This document shows, one piece after another, positions 17,832 through 26,228 of a stretch of 35,999 nt of DNA (its first letter is position 1; each line of letters starts with the position of its first letter). Position numbers and translations under genes: made by a program. Under the pieces are notes generated by a model. The model had not been told where the DNA came from and did no database searches. It saw nothing but the letters and a program-made list of their open reading frames with translations. This DNA is from a virus: IMG/VR virus record IMGVR_UViG_3300048549_001549, positions 1-35,999 of that record. One strand, written 5' to 3'.

Positions 17832-19328
17832 ATGATATATAAGCAAATAGAAGAATCGGATAAAGTTTTTGGACGATCATTGAGAGTCTCTTCTGGAACT
17901 TTCAATGAGGGGTTTCAACTTAAGTCAATGCACATTGATCAGGATGAAGTCACAACTCAGATGGCAAAATATGTTTCAACGGGTGCGGGTTCGGCATCAA
18001 ATATATCAGATGCAGAACTTAGTAATTTAGATGCAGATGAACTTGAACCATTTTCATCTGATACAATATATGATTCTTATGAGAGTGCCTTTTTACTTCA
18101 AGATTATTCCCCACACATTGTCGCAACACAAAACTACCAACATGGACATTGGACAGATATATCTTTTGGTGATTACTACGCAAATGTTTATGACGAACAA
18201 ACCAAACTCGGTGATATAGAAAATGAAAATGCTCAAGTACAATTTTCTGTTTCGTATGGTCACAAACATGGTCACGGTAGTAGACAAGGAAATAGATCAG
18301 CATCTGTTACACAGGCAATATATAATCAATATAGAAATATATTATTAGGACCTGGTGATGATATGTTCACATTCACATCAGACAATTCTGCTCTTTCGGG
18401 TGCCGACAGAGATTCTTTTTTCGTTATTAACTTTGCATCATCTGCACTTAAAGATAAAATAGATGAGGGAAATCTTGAATTTACTCTTAGTCTAAATGCA
18501 AGATTTGAATATACACTTGATAACAACAGAACATTCATTGAACAAACTTTTACTCAAACATTCAGAGACGATTCTCGTTTTGAAACCGAAATATTATCTA
18601 CAACAGGTGAGAAAAAGGTAGAAAAATCTTTTAATATAGTTAAAGGTACACTTGCAGATGGTGCTCCACAGGCGGTAGACAAATATGCCGTAGGAACTGG
18701 TGACGGAGCAGGTGAGGGTTTTGGATTAATGTATCCTGACCTTGGGTTGATTATTTTAAATCCCTATGCAATTGCGTGTGAATTTGGTACCAGAATAGAA
18801 ACATGGTACGATGAATGGTACTCAACATCAAAAACAAATATTTTTCCTTCAAAAGAAAATAATGTTGGACGAGCAATTTCCTGGACAGGAAACATAAATC
18901 CAACATCAACTGATTCAAGTGTATCCGATGATTTAAAACTTGGAATTGAGAGAAATCATCAGAACTTTTTAAAATTATTTTATATGCTAAAGAGTGGAGG
19001 TGACTTTAAATCAAGAAGCAGTGAACTCGTTCCATCCAAGCATTATTTTATACGAGTACGAAATACTGATTTTAATTATAGTAACAACCCAAGTTATATA
19101 ATTCAATCAAAAGAGGCAAGGGAACTTGCATCAACAACTGGTATGCCACTTGAGTATTATACTGGTAGATTGAGGTATGATAATTTTGTCAACGATCCGA
19201 GAGCATATATTACCACAATAGGATTGTATAATGATAACAATGAACTACTCGCCGTGGCAAAAATGAGTGTACCTGTATTAAAAACATTTGATTCGGAAAC
19301 ATTAATAAAAGTAAGATTAGATTTCTAA
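17832..19328 (+). CDS. Phage virion protein with His-rich patch and TTIGLY C-terminal module
   Basis: A 498-residue protein starting at the ATG at 17832 (MIYKQIEESDKVFGRSLRV). An in-frame upstream start at 17721 would overlap the previous gene by 110 nt and is rejected. A His/Gly patch (YGHKHGHGSRQGN) follows a SFGDYYANVYDEQT block, and the second half is rich in aromatic residues, beta-type, with YFIRVRNTDFNYSNNP. The last ~40 residues (460-498) form a compact module, ITTIGLYNDNNELLAVAKMS, ending in LIKVRLDF. A similar module ends the next protein, arguing for a shared docking or oligomerisation role. I recognise it as a marine-phage structural type but not as a T4 homologue. Confidence 0.7.
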   Translation: MIYKQIEESDKVFGRSLRVSSGTFNEGFQLKSMHIDQDEVTTQMAKYVSTGAGSASNISDAELSNLDADELEPFSSDTIYDSYESAFLLQDYSPHIVATQNYQHGHWTDISFGDYYANVYDEQTKLGDIENENAQVQFSVSYGHKHGHGSRQGNRSASVTQAIYNQYRNILLGPGDDMFTFTSDNSALSGADRDSFFVINFASSALKDKIDEGNLEFTLSLNARFEYTLDNNRTFIEQTFTQTFRDDSRFETEILSTTGEKKVEKSFNIVKGTLADGAPQAVDKYAVGTGDGAGEGFGLMYPDLGLIILNPYAIACEFGTRIETWYDEWYSTSKTNIFPSKENNVGRAISWTGNINPTSTDSSVSDDLKLGIERNHQNFLKLFYMLKSGGDFKSRSSELVPSKHYFIRVRNTDFNYSNNPSYIIQSKEARELASTTGMPLEYYTGRLRYDNFVNDPRAYITTIGLYNDNNELLAVAKMSVPVLKTFDSETLIKVRLDF

Positions 19329-19346
19329 GTATTTTCTAAGAAAAAT

Positions 19347-19355
19347 ATATTTATA
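19347..19355 (+). promoter_or_regulatory. ATATTTATA box, copy 3
   Basis: Ends only 4 nt before the ATG of the propeller/dockerin protein, which has no Shine-Dalgarno sequence. If it were a -10 element the mRNA would be leaderless or start inside the gene, so it might instead act in translation or be chance AT-richness. Confidence 0.3.
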
Positions 19356-19359
19356 TTTT

Positions 19360-22300
19360 ATGATAAAGAATCTACGTGTGTCTGACAAAACTGTCAGAAA
19401 GTTTAAGTCGGCTAAGTCTTGGAAGTATTCTACAATTGACTCTTTATCTAATTTAGTTTTAGAACAAACGAAAAAAGATGGAACACAAGTACCGATTAGT
19501 CTTGATACTACACAATCAATAGCACTTGAACAGGCATCCAATAAGGCAAAGGTAAAAATAAAGTTTGGAAAAAAAATCGATGGTAGATTTTATCCTGATG
19601 ACCATGAATTTCATAATCCAGAGATCGAATTAAAAAATACAGACGGGTCATATTACAGAACCGTTTACGATTCAGTCAAACATTTATTTTACAATAGTTA
19701 TGGAATTTATGATAATGAAGAAGATATTAAAAACCCATTAATGGTATTTGGATCACAGACAGGTCATTACAAAACAGACGGAGACGATGGAGATGTGTTG
19801 AGAGACGATACCGATAGATACGAGAAAAGAAAATTAACAGATAATGTTCTTGTAATAGAATTTACAAAAAATCAATTTGGTGAAACAATTAAGCCAAATA
19901 ATTTCAAAATAAAAGATTACAGTTCTCCATATGGTACAATTGAAATAGAAGATGATGGTTGCACTAACTTGGTTGTAAGCAATTCTTCGTTTAATGAAAT
20001 TACTGAAATTTCACACGCAAACTCAGATAAAATCGAATTTCCCAACTTAAAACCAAAGTTTGACTCTGAGACATTATCATTTGGAAAAAATATAGTTGCA
20101 GAAAGTGACTATGTGCTATCTGGTAGTCCAATGGATCAAGATTCTCCAACAGATTTTCTCACAGGTAGTGCTTCTTTGTTTAAATATGATCCATCTAAAA
20201 AGCAGTTTAGAAGAATAAGAAAATTTAAATGCCCATTTACACAAGAAGGTTTGTTGTACGAGTCAAAACAAAACTCAAATGGTTTTTTAGTCACAGAGTT
20301 GGGAAACTTAATTGCGTCTGACGATTATTCACAAAATGATAATTTTGGTGGTGCGGTTGAATTAAAAAATGGTACTTGTGCAATCGGAAGTTCTCGTTCA
20401 CACATTACATCTGCCTGTAACGAGGCAAGACAAGGTCATGTCTTTATTTACGATATAAACAAAGGAGGAACTGAACATTGGGGACTTGTAAATATATTAG
20501 AAGGTACACCCGGATCTGAGTTCGGTTCATCAATTTCAATTAGTGGCAACTATATGGCAATAGGAGCACCTGGTATGTATCATTGCGAGGGTGCTATTTA
20601 CATTTTTGAAAAGTCTATTAGAGATAAAACATCACCTTGGTATAGAATATCAGACTCGCACGATGATTTATGCTTTAATGAAAAATCAAATAACTTCTTA
20701 GGTTTTCCTGTATGCGATAAACTTAAGGAATTGAATGAAACCATATACAGATGGAAAATACAATCCGCATCACCACACGAAACACCAATGACTTATTTTT
20801 CAGAAAAAGGTGAAGACATCTGCGATGATTATGAAATTGCAACATTTAAAGATGAAACCTTGAGTTACTATGGAAATGACTTAGGAATGCCTACTAGTAG
20901 ATTTCATAAGTTTGACGAGGATAGATATACACCTCATTATGGTGAGGGTGATGTCATGTGGAAACTCGTAACTATTATACGACAACCCGGAACCGATATG
21001 CTTGGTCAAAAAGTAAAATTGTACGGAAACACACTTATTTCATCAACACCATATACAGATAATCAGGAAGTTTTTGTTTTTAGAAAAAGACCAAAACAGG
21101 ATGTTTCTTGTGATGAGTGGGTGTATACTCAAAAAATTACAAGAACCGGCACTTACAACTATGACCGAAATAAAGTAAATATGTCAAGTTCTTTTGACAA
21201 CATAAACTTTAATATAAATAAAAATTCAATTACAATTGATGTAAAAAATAAATCAATTGATAAAAAAACATCGCAGGGATTTATATGGAGATTAAATGAA
21301 GTATTTGGTTCTGGTGAAGACTTGTATAGTAGTAGGATTTTTCACGGTGGTCGGGTTGAATTGACTGAACAATTAAAACTGGAGAATCTTCCATATGGTG
21401 ATCATGTTTTATATATAGGAAGGTATGATGGAAATTTTTTAGTTGATACACCTGCAGCCATTAACTTTTCAATTAACCCAACTCCGATTACTCCACAAGA
21501 AAGACAAGAACAGGTAAAATATCCGTTTACATATAAAGAACCAAAGAAGCATGAGTTTGGAATTACACTTGAGACAAACGGTAGGTATTTGTTTATAGGT
21601 GACTCAAGAGATAGAATTTATTCGGATTCTGATTTCAATAGTATTTTCAAGAAAGATTTTAACGCAGGTTCTGTATATTTTTACTCAATAGAGGAAAGTT
21701 CAATTGAGTTTATACGAAAAATATACGAGGATGACGATGATGAAAGAAGATATTCTAGTTCGTTTGGAAGTAGTCTTTCTATGATAGGAAAAGATTTGTT
21801 AATTGGATCACCGTGCCTTGAACAAACAAAAATTTCAATAATTAATAATGGAAAAAGTTTTGTCATACCAGATTTTTCACATGGTGCTGAAAACAACGAA
21901 GAAACTTCTTTTATTGTAGGTGAGTCTATGTTTACTAAGTTTGAGCATGAATTTATTGGTGACGATTTTGTAGATTTGAAACTTAAAATAAATGTTGCTT
22001 CAATTGACGCATTGTCAATGGAATCACTTGATGATTTTGAAATCAAAGCATCTTTTCTTTCCGACGAAGAAAGTTTGGTCGATGGAGATCATGGAACATT
22101 TACCCGTGGTATATATCGTGATAAAACTGAATATGATGGAGACTATGTAATTTTCTATTTAAAAGTATTGGGTCATAGATTCGACCCAGATGAAGAGGTT
22201 GAATTTATATATTATATCCACAGAAATAGTATTCAAGGAACTGCAATCTATTGCAAAATAACAAATAAGAATACTCTTGAAAAAATAAAAAACATAAAAA

Positions 22301-23472
22301 CAATTAAGCAAAAAAATGGAGTGATGGGAAGTTATGGTACATCTGTTGCACTAAGTTCTGATTTTATATTCGTAGGTGAACCTATTGTTGGTGATTGGCC
22401 AATCGACTCGATTGAGGGATTTGGTGAAGAATCTATTGTTTCATTTGATGGTTGTTCTCATGTATTTACTTCATCCGGTGATATCGTTTGGGGTAACTTA
22501 GAAAAGCAAGATATATTCGTAGAGGGAAAAATAATTAGTTACGATATTAGAACAATAAGAGATAATGTTAAAATCCATGTTGGAAACATTTTCTACAAAA
22601 ATGGAATTGCAGTAATAACGGAACTTGGAAATTATTTTAAAGAAATGCTTACACGGGGTGGTCGCAGAGGATTCGAAATTTTATTTGACGGAGTAAATTC
22701 AATTTATGAGAATGAAATATTGTGTAAAGTAAATCCAAACGAATTTAATATTAGTACAAATCCGACATCCGTGACATATTCTGATATTCCTTTTGATGTA
22801 ACAGGTGATAAGAAATTTACAATACTAGATGTATCTTACATTTATAGATACATAATGGGTACATTTAGAAAAATAGTAGTAGAATCAAGTGATGACGAAG
22901 AAGTACGAGATTCTTTGGTGCTTGAACAAGATAAAAAGTGGCCAAATGAGGATGTATTGTTAAGTGAGTCGGAAGATGTCATCTTAATGAATACACTTAT
23001 GAATATTACAAAAGATAATGTATTAAATCCAGAAGAAGAGTTAAAGATACTTGAACGAATAGATACTATTTTTAATATGGGTGCAGATGGATTAGATATT
23101 GACGGTGACGGTGCAGTTACTGCCAATGACGCAAAACTTCTTGCTAGGTACTTTGTAGGTCGCAAAGGAACTTCATTAGTTGACGGCTTAATTAATCCAA
23201 TTGATGATGCTATAACACGATACAAACCATTCCAAATTATTCAGTATTTGGATATAAAGACGGGAAAAGATAGAGGTAGACGAATTATGCAGGATTTCTT
23301 AGATTATGATGAAAATGATAAAACTGATACAACAGGTAGTTATCTTGCACCATTTGCTACTACTATTGGTTTATATGATGGTCCTGACTTGGTAATGACT
23401 GCAAAACTTGGTTCACCTATTAAGATAGTTCCAAACTATCCTATAAATTTTTTGATAAAATACGACTCTTAG
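19360..23472 (+). CDS. Large virion protein: seven FG-GAP repeats, dockerin-like calcium loops, TTIGLY C-terminus
   Basis: A 1370-residue probable adsorption protein. Seven FG-GAP-type (integrin-alpha propeller) repeats begin near residues 241 (FGKNIVAESDYVLSGSP), 329 (FGGAV), 388 (FGSSISISGNYMAIGAP), 548 (LGQKV), 733 (FGITL), 802 (FGSSLSMIGKDLLIGSP) and 992 (YGTSV), enough for one full propeller, with large insertions between some blades. Two dockerin-type loops follow: DVTGDKKFTILD (D1146, D1150, D1157) and DIDGDGAVTAND (D1246, D1248, D1250, D1257), each continuing into a '..LL.RY..G'-like helix. Residues 1333-1370 resemble the end of the preceding protein. The ATG has no Shine-Dalgarno sequence and sits 4 nt after an ATATTTATA box. 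Calcium-dependent surface binding is inferred from the fold families. Confidence 0.75.
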   Translation: MIKNLRVSDKTVRKFKSAKSWKYSTIDSLSNLVLEQTKKDGTQVPISLDTTQSIALEQASNKAKVKIKFGKKIDGRFYPDDHEFHNPEIELKNTDGSYYRTVYDSVKHLFYNSYGIYDNEEDIKNPLMVFGSQTGHYKTDGDDGDVLRDDTDRYEKRKLTDNVLVIEFTKNQFGETIKPNNFKIKDYSSPYGTIEIEDDGCTNLVVSNSSFNEITEISHANSDKIEFPNLKPKFDSETLSFGKNIVAESDYVLSGSPMDQDSPTDFLTGSASLFKYDPSKKQFRRIRKFKCPFTQEGLLYESKQNSNGFLVTELGNLIASDDYSQNDNFGGAVELKNGTCAIGSSRSHITSACNEARQGHVFIYDINKGGTEHWGLVNILEGTPGSEFGSSISISGNYMAIGAPGMYHCEGAIYIFEKSIRDKTSPWYRISDSHDDLCFNEKSNNFLGFPVCDKLKELNETIYRWKIQSASPHETPMTYFSEKGEDICDDYEIATFKDETLSYYGNDLGMPTSRFHKFDEDRYTPHYGEGDVMWKLVTIIRQPGTDMLGQKVKLYGNTLISSTPYTDNQEVFVFRKRPKQDVSCDEWVYTQKITRTGTYNYDRNKVNMSSSFDNINFNINKNSITIDVKNKSIDKKTSQGFIWRLNEVFGSGEDLYSSRIFHGGRVELTEQLKLENLPYGDHVLYIGRYDGNFLVDTPAAINFSINPTPITPQERQEQVKYPFTYKEPKKHEFGITLETNGRYLFIGDSRDRIYSDSDFNSIFKKDFNAGSVYFYSIEESSIEFIRKIYEDDDDERRYSSSFGSSLSMIGKDLLIGSPCLEQTKISIINNGKSFVIPDFSHGAENNEETSFIVGESMFTKFEHEFIGDDFVDLKLKINVASIDALSMESLDDFEIKASFLSDEESLVDGDHGTFTRGIYRDKTEYDGDYVIFYLKVLGHRFDPDEEVEFIYYIHRNSIQGTAIYCKITNKNTLEKIKNIKTIKQKNGVMGSYGTSVALSSDFIFVGEPIVGDWPIDSIEGFGEESIVSFDGCSHVFTSSGDIVWGNLEKQDIFVEGKIISYDIRTIRDNVKIHVGNIFYKNGIAVITELGNYFKEMLTRGGRRGFEILFDGVNSIYENEILCKVNPNEFNISTNPTSVTYSDIPFDVTGDKKFTILDVSYIYRYIMGTFRKIVVESSDDEEVRDSLVLEQDKKWPNEDVLLSESEDVILMNTLMNITKDNVLNPEEELKILERIDTIFNMGADGLDIDGDGAVTANDAKLLARYFVGRKGTSLVDGLINPIDDAITRYKPFQIIQYLDIKTGKDRGRRIMQDFLDYDENDKTDTTGSYLAPFATTIGLYDGPDLVMTAKLGSPIKIVPNYPINFLIKYDS

Positions 23473-23483
23473 AGTTTTTTTTT
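23465..23483 (+). terminator. Weak rho-independent terminator candidate
   Basis: A short hairpin (ACTC, loop TTA, GAGT) overlaps the TAG stop of the propeller gene and runs straight into nine T residues (23475-23483). The 4-bp stem is minimal, so termination may be partial. An ATATTTATT box follows at once, consistent with one transcript ending and another starting. Confidence 0.35.
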
Positions 23484-23484
23484 A

Positions 23485-23493
23485 ATATTTATT
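23485..23493 (+). promoter_or_regulatory. ATATTTATT box, copy 4
   Basis: Follows directly on the T-run of the terminator candidate and ends 30 nt before the ATG of the Gly/Ser-rich protein, leaving room for a leader with the GGAG ribosome site. This is the best-spaced copy for a promoter. Confidence 0.4.
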
Positions 23494-23523
23494 AACATAC
23501 AAACTTAAATTGGAGATTAAATT

Positions 23524-24039
23524 ATGATTACAACACCACCACCAACCGGTTTTAGAGAATTTAAAACACAAGCAGACCGTGCTTCAAACAAACTTAGTTT
23601 AGAAGACCGTCTTCAAAATTATGATACAATGTATCGTCAATCAGCACCAAGTCCTTCTGGAAAAGGAGCACCTGGAATTGATGACCAAACAAAAGGACCC
23701 GAAGGAGAGGGAGCAAACTTTTTTGGTTACGGAAGTAGTGTCGCAACAAACCCGTTCGGTGAAGCAGGAAGTGTAGTTTCAAACGCAAATGCAACCGGAT
23801 CAGTAAAAATTAAAGGATTTACCACAAAAAAGAGTGCAGGTAACAAGGTATCTGACTATGGCCATGGTAATCCAGGTGACGCAGCTGATCAAAGTTTCTA
23901 TCGTGATAGCAAAATTAATTCAGCAGATGATCCATATATAAACTACATCAAAGGATTTACCGGAACTCAACGTGATAATAACGGAAGTTCTACTGCTGGT
24001 AGAGCTCGTTCCAACGTCGGTGGTTCAAGTTCACGATAA
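23524..24039 (+). CDS. Gly/Ser-rich small protein, probable virion component
   Basis: A 171-residue, low-complexity, hydrophilic protein (MITTPPPTGFREFKTQADRA at the start; SSTAGRARSNVGGSSSR at the end). No fold or catalytic motif is visible. A GGAG ribosome site lies 10 nt before the ATG. It is the last gene of the structural block and is flanked by non-coding gaps of 51 and 40 nt, so it may be a separate unit. The composition suggests a flexible, abundant structural or scaffold protein, but this is a guess. Confidence 0.55.
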   Translation: MITTPPPTGFREFKTQADRASNKLSLEDRLQNYDTMYRQSAPSPSGKGAPGIDDQTKGPEGEGANFFGYGSSVATNPFGEAGSVVSNANATGSVKIKGFTTKKSAGNKVSDYGHGNPGDAADQSFYRDSKINSADDPYINYIKGFTGTQRDNNGSSTAGRARSNVGGSSSR

Positions 24040-24042
24040 ATA
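24035..24042 (+). promoter_or_regulatory. GATAAATA, late-promoter-like box before the resolvase
   Basis: Seven of eight bases match the T4 late consensus TATAAATA. It overlaps the stop of the Gly/Ser-rich gene and ends 37 nt before the resolvase ATG. In an AT-rich genome this can arise by chance. Confidence 0.3.
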
Positions 24043-24079
24043 ATATTGATTTTTCTTATATTTTGTCATAACATAGTTT

Positions 24080-24607
24080 ATGCAAGATATAAAAGTATCT
24101 CTTGGACTAGACATTAGTTCAACTACAATAGGTTATTGTTATTCATCTTCTGAACAGAAAATAATTCAAGCAGGATATATTTCTGTTCATAAAGAAATCT
24201 CCATAAGAAACAAAGCACACAAGGTTGCAGACGAATTGAAAAAAATTCAACTGCAACCTTTTGTTGTTATTGTGGAAGATTCACTTAGTGGATTTGGTGG
24301 GGGAAGAACGAGTCAACAGACTATTGTAAAATTAGCAAAGTGTAATGCCATAATAAGTTATGTTGTAGAAGAATTGTATAATTTAGAAGTACAACACATA
24401 AATGTATCTACAATGCGTAAAGGGGTATTTGGAAAAAGCAGAGAAAAAGGATTAGATAGTAAAACATTTGTAAAGTGCAACCTTGAAAATATGCTTGATT
24501 TATCCGACTTTATTCACTATAATTCTAAGAATAATTATGATAAAAAAAACTACGATATGCTTGATGCTGTAGTCGCATCTTTGTATCATTGGTATTCTTT
24601 GAAATAG
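24080..24607 (+). CDS. ruvC: RuvC-like Holliday junction resolvase
   Basis: RNase-H-fold endonuclease expected to cut four-way junctions and branched replicative DNA before packaging. It has 175 residues, the typical RuvC length. The four acidic catalytic positions are present: D11 in GLDISSTTIGY, E66 in VIVEDSLSGF, and D159/D162 in YDMLDAVVAS. T4 uses the unrelated endonuclease VII (gp49) for this job, so RuvC-like enzymes are a known alternative in other phages. It begins the DNA-metabolism block after a 40-nt gap containing GATAAATA (24035-24042). Its TAG stop overlaps the GTG start of the primase by 1 nt. Confidence 0.88.
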   Translation: MQDIKVSLGLDISSTTIGYCYSSSEQKIIQAGYISVHKEISIRNKAHKVADELKKIQLQPFVVIVEDSLSGFGGGRTSQQTIVKLAKCNAIISYVVEELYNLEVQHINVSTMRKGVFGKSREKGLDSKTFVKCNLENMLDLSDFIHYNSKNNYDKKNYDMLDAVVASLYHWYSLK

Positions 24608-25536
24608 TGGGCATCTCTGAACAAAAACTTCTCAATCTTCTACAAAAAGTATTAGGAACTGGAAAAATCGTCTCTAAAGACGAGGCTATGTTCATGTGTC
24701 CATTTTCACATCATAGAAAACCTAAACTTGCTATTAATTTATCTACGCAACGTTGGCAAAGTTGGATTGATACAAATGCAAAAGGTAGATCAATTTATGG
24801 TTTATTCAAAAAGATGAATGTTGCTCCACAATATCTTACGGAATTATCTAGAATCGTAAAGATACCAAAAAGCACACAACAAACCGAAGAAGAAGAGTTA
24901 AAAGTTCACCTTCCTTATGAATTTACATCATTGCAGTATGACACCGAAAAAACAAGAGCATCAAAGGCTGCGTTTAATTATCTAAGACAAAGAAACATAT
25001 TTTCTTATGATATAGAAAGATATAATATTGGATATTGTGAAAGTGGTGATTATGCGAATAGAATCATAGTACCATCATATGATTGCGACAATAATTTAAA
25101 TTATTTTATAGCAAGAGATTTTACAGGAACTGCGTATTTACGATACAAAAACCCACCGGTCAGTAAAGATGTTGTGGTGTTTGAGAATCAAATTGATTTC
25201 TCCGAACCACTTATTTTTTGTGAAGGTGTATTTGATGCTATGGCAATTCGTCGAAACGCAATTCCACTATTGGGGAAGAATATTCCAAGTAAACTAAAAA
25301 CAAAATTAGTTGAACATGGAGTTTCTGAAATATGTATTGTTCTTGATAACGATGCATTTAAAAACGCATTACAAATTTCCGAAACAATGATGAACGAGAA
25401 TGTTCGTGTCAAATTAGTAAAAATGGGAAATGACGATGCGGCGGACATTGGGTTTAATAAAATAATTCATAAAATTAGAAATGCAGAACTTCTTGATTTT
25501 AGTGAATTGATGAAGCAAAAGTTATGCATGAACTAA
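24607..25536 (+). CDS. DnaG-type DNA primase (Toprim) with degenerate zinc-binding motif
   Basis: Makes RNA primers for lagging-strand synthesis, functionally like T4 gp61. I chose GTG at 24607, which overlaps the resolvase stop by 1 nt, over the upstream TTG at 24589; the protein is then 309 residues. An N-terminal segment aligns with the DnaG zinc-ribbon position (C31-PF-S34-H35-H36, then QRWQSWIDTNAKG at 48-60), but the second Cys pair is absent. Toprim motifs are intact: E206 in EGVFDAMA and D247-x-D249 in LDNDA. LRQRNI and RIIVPSYD are typical primase core segments. The stop overlaps the next gene by 13 nt. It probably partners a replicative helicase encoded elsewhere. Confidence 0.85.
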   Translation: MGISEQKLLNLLQKVLGTGKIVSKDEAMFMCPFSHHRKPKLAINLSTQRWQSWIDTNAKGRSIYGLFKKMNVAPQYLTELSRIVKIPKSTQQTEEEELKVHLPYEFTSLQYDTEKTRASKAAFNYLRQRNIFSYDIERYNIGYCESGDYANRIIVPSYDCDNNLNYFIARDFTGTAYLRYKNPPVSKDVVVFENQIDFSEPLIFCEGVFDAMAIRRNAIPLLGKNIPSKLKTKLVEHGVSEICIVLDNDAFKNALQISETMMNENVRVKLVKMGNDDAADIGFNKIIHKIRNAELLDFSELMKQKLCMN

Positions 25537-26228
25537 AAACAAATTTAAAGAATGTTGAAAAAGTATATCATCTCGCAGACATTCATATAAGAAACGTAAA
25601 AAGACACAACGAATATTCATTGGTATTTGAAAACTTTTACAAACAAGTAAAAGAAGATAATCTTGATAACGCAATTATTTTTATCGGTGGAGACATTGCT
25701 CATGCCAAAACAGAAATGAGTCCAGAGTTGATTCATCAAATATCTTCATTTTTAAGAGAGTGTTCTAAACTTCACCCAACAATTGTAATTGCAGGAAATC
25801 ACGATTGCAATTTGAATAATCCTGATCGTCTTGATGTGCTATCACCTATACTTGATATGATGGACGATGACAATTTGTTTTATTTAAAAGATACTGGTGT
25901 ATATAAATTAGGTGATGTTGCTATTGGAGTTTTTGGGATATTTGAAGATCCTGTTGAATATATCAAAGGTTCTGATATAAAAGATGATTCTATTAAAACC
26001 AAGATTGCAGTATATCACGGTGCGGTAAAAAGAAGTAGAACCGATATAGGATATGTAGTTATGGGTGGTGATATTAATCTACCTATGTTTAATGGATATG
26101 ATATTGTTATGCTTGGGGATATACACAAGTATCAAGTTTTACAAGAGTATCAAACTGAGCATAGATTTATCCCTGAGAGTAAGATAGATGAATATAAACT
26201 AGAAGGCTGGTGCGTTAGTGATGACTAA
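25524..26228 (+). CDS. gp47: Mre11/SbcD-like (gp47) nuclease, N-terminal phosphoesterase part only
   Basis: Metal-dependent exonuclease subunit that works with the Rad50/gp46 ATPase in recombination-dependent replication and end processing. The 234 residues hold all the phosphoesterase motifs in order: D19-x-H21 (LADIHIR), D57 (GGDIAH), G91-N92-H93-D94, H165 (YHGAV) and GDIH (198-201, Asp where many relatives have the first His). The protein stops soon after (LEGWCVSDD) and lacks the expected next block, YSGS..QQNHGE, found instead at the start of the gene at 27143. T4 gp47 is about 340 residues, so this is a truncated or split protein. Its stop overlaps the glycosyltransferase start by 8 nt. 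Confidence 0.88.
   Translation: MHELKTNLKNVEKVYHLADIHIRNVKRHNEYSLVFENFYKQVKEDNLDNAIIFIGGDIAHAKTEMSPELIHQISSFLRECSKLHPTIVIAGNHDCNLNNPDRLDVLSPILDMMDDDNLFYLKDTGVYKLGDVAIGVFGIFEDPVEYIKGSDIKDDSIKTKIAVYHGAVKRSRTDIGYVVMGGDINLPMFNGYDIVMLGDIHKYQVLQEYQTEHRFIPESKIDEYKLEGWCVSDD

Noticed and set aside
19322-19340. Direct repeat TTTCTAAG twice around the end of the 498-residue protein gene
   Set aside because: Two 8-nt copies in AT-rich DNA, one within the coding end; no further copies or function evident.
22842-23225. 127-codon minus-strand frame
   Set aside because: Antisense to the dockerin-like region; Ser-rich composition is typical of reverse-read acidic codons.
16069-26228. Identical 8-nt gene overlap ATGACTAA at 16069 and 26221
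   Set aside because: It reflects a common coupled start-stop arrangement (Met-Thr start over a TAA stop); two copies are not enough to suggest shared origin.
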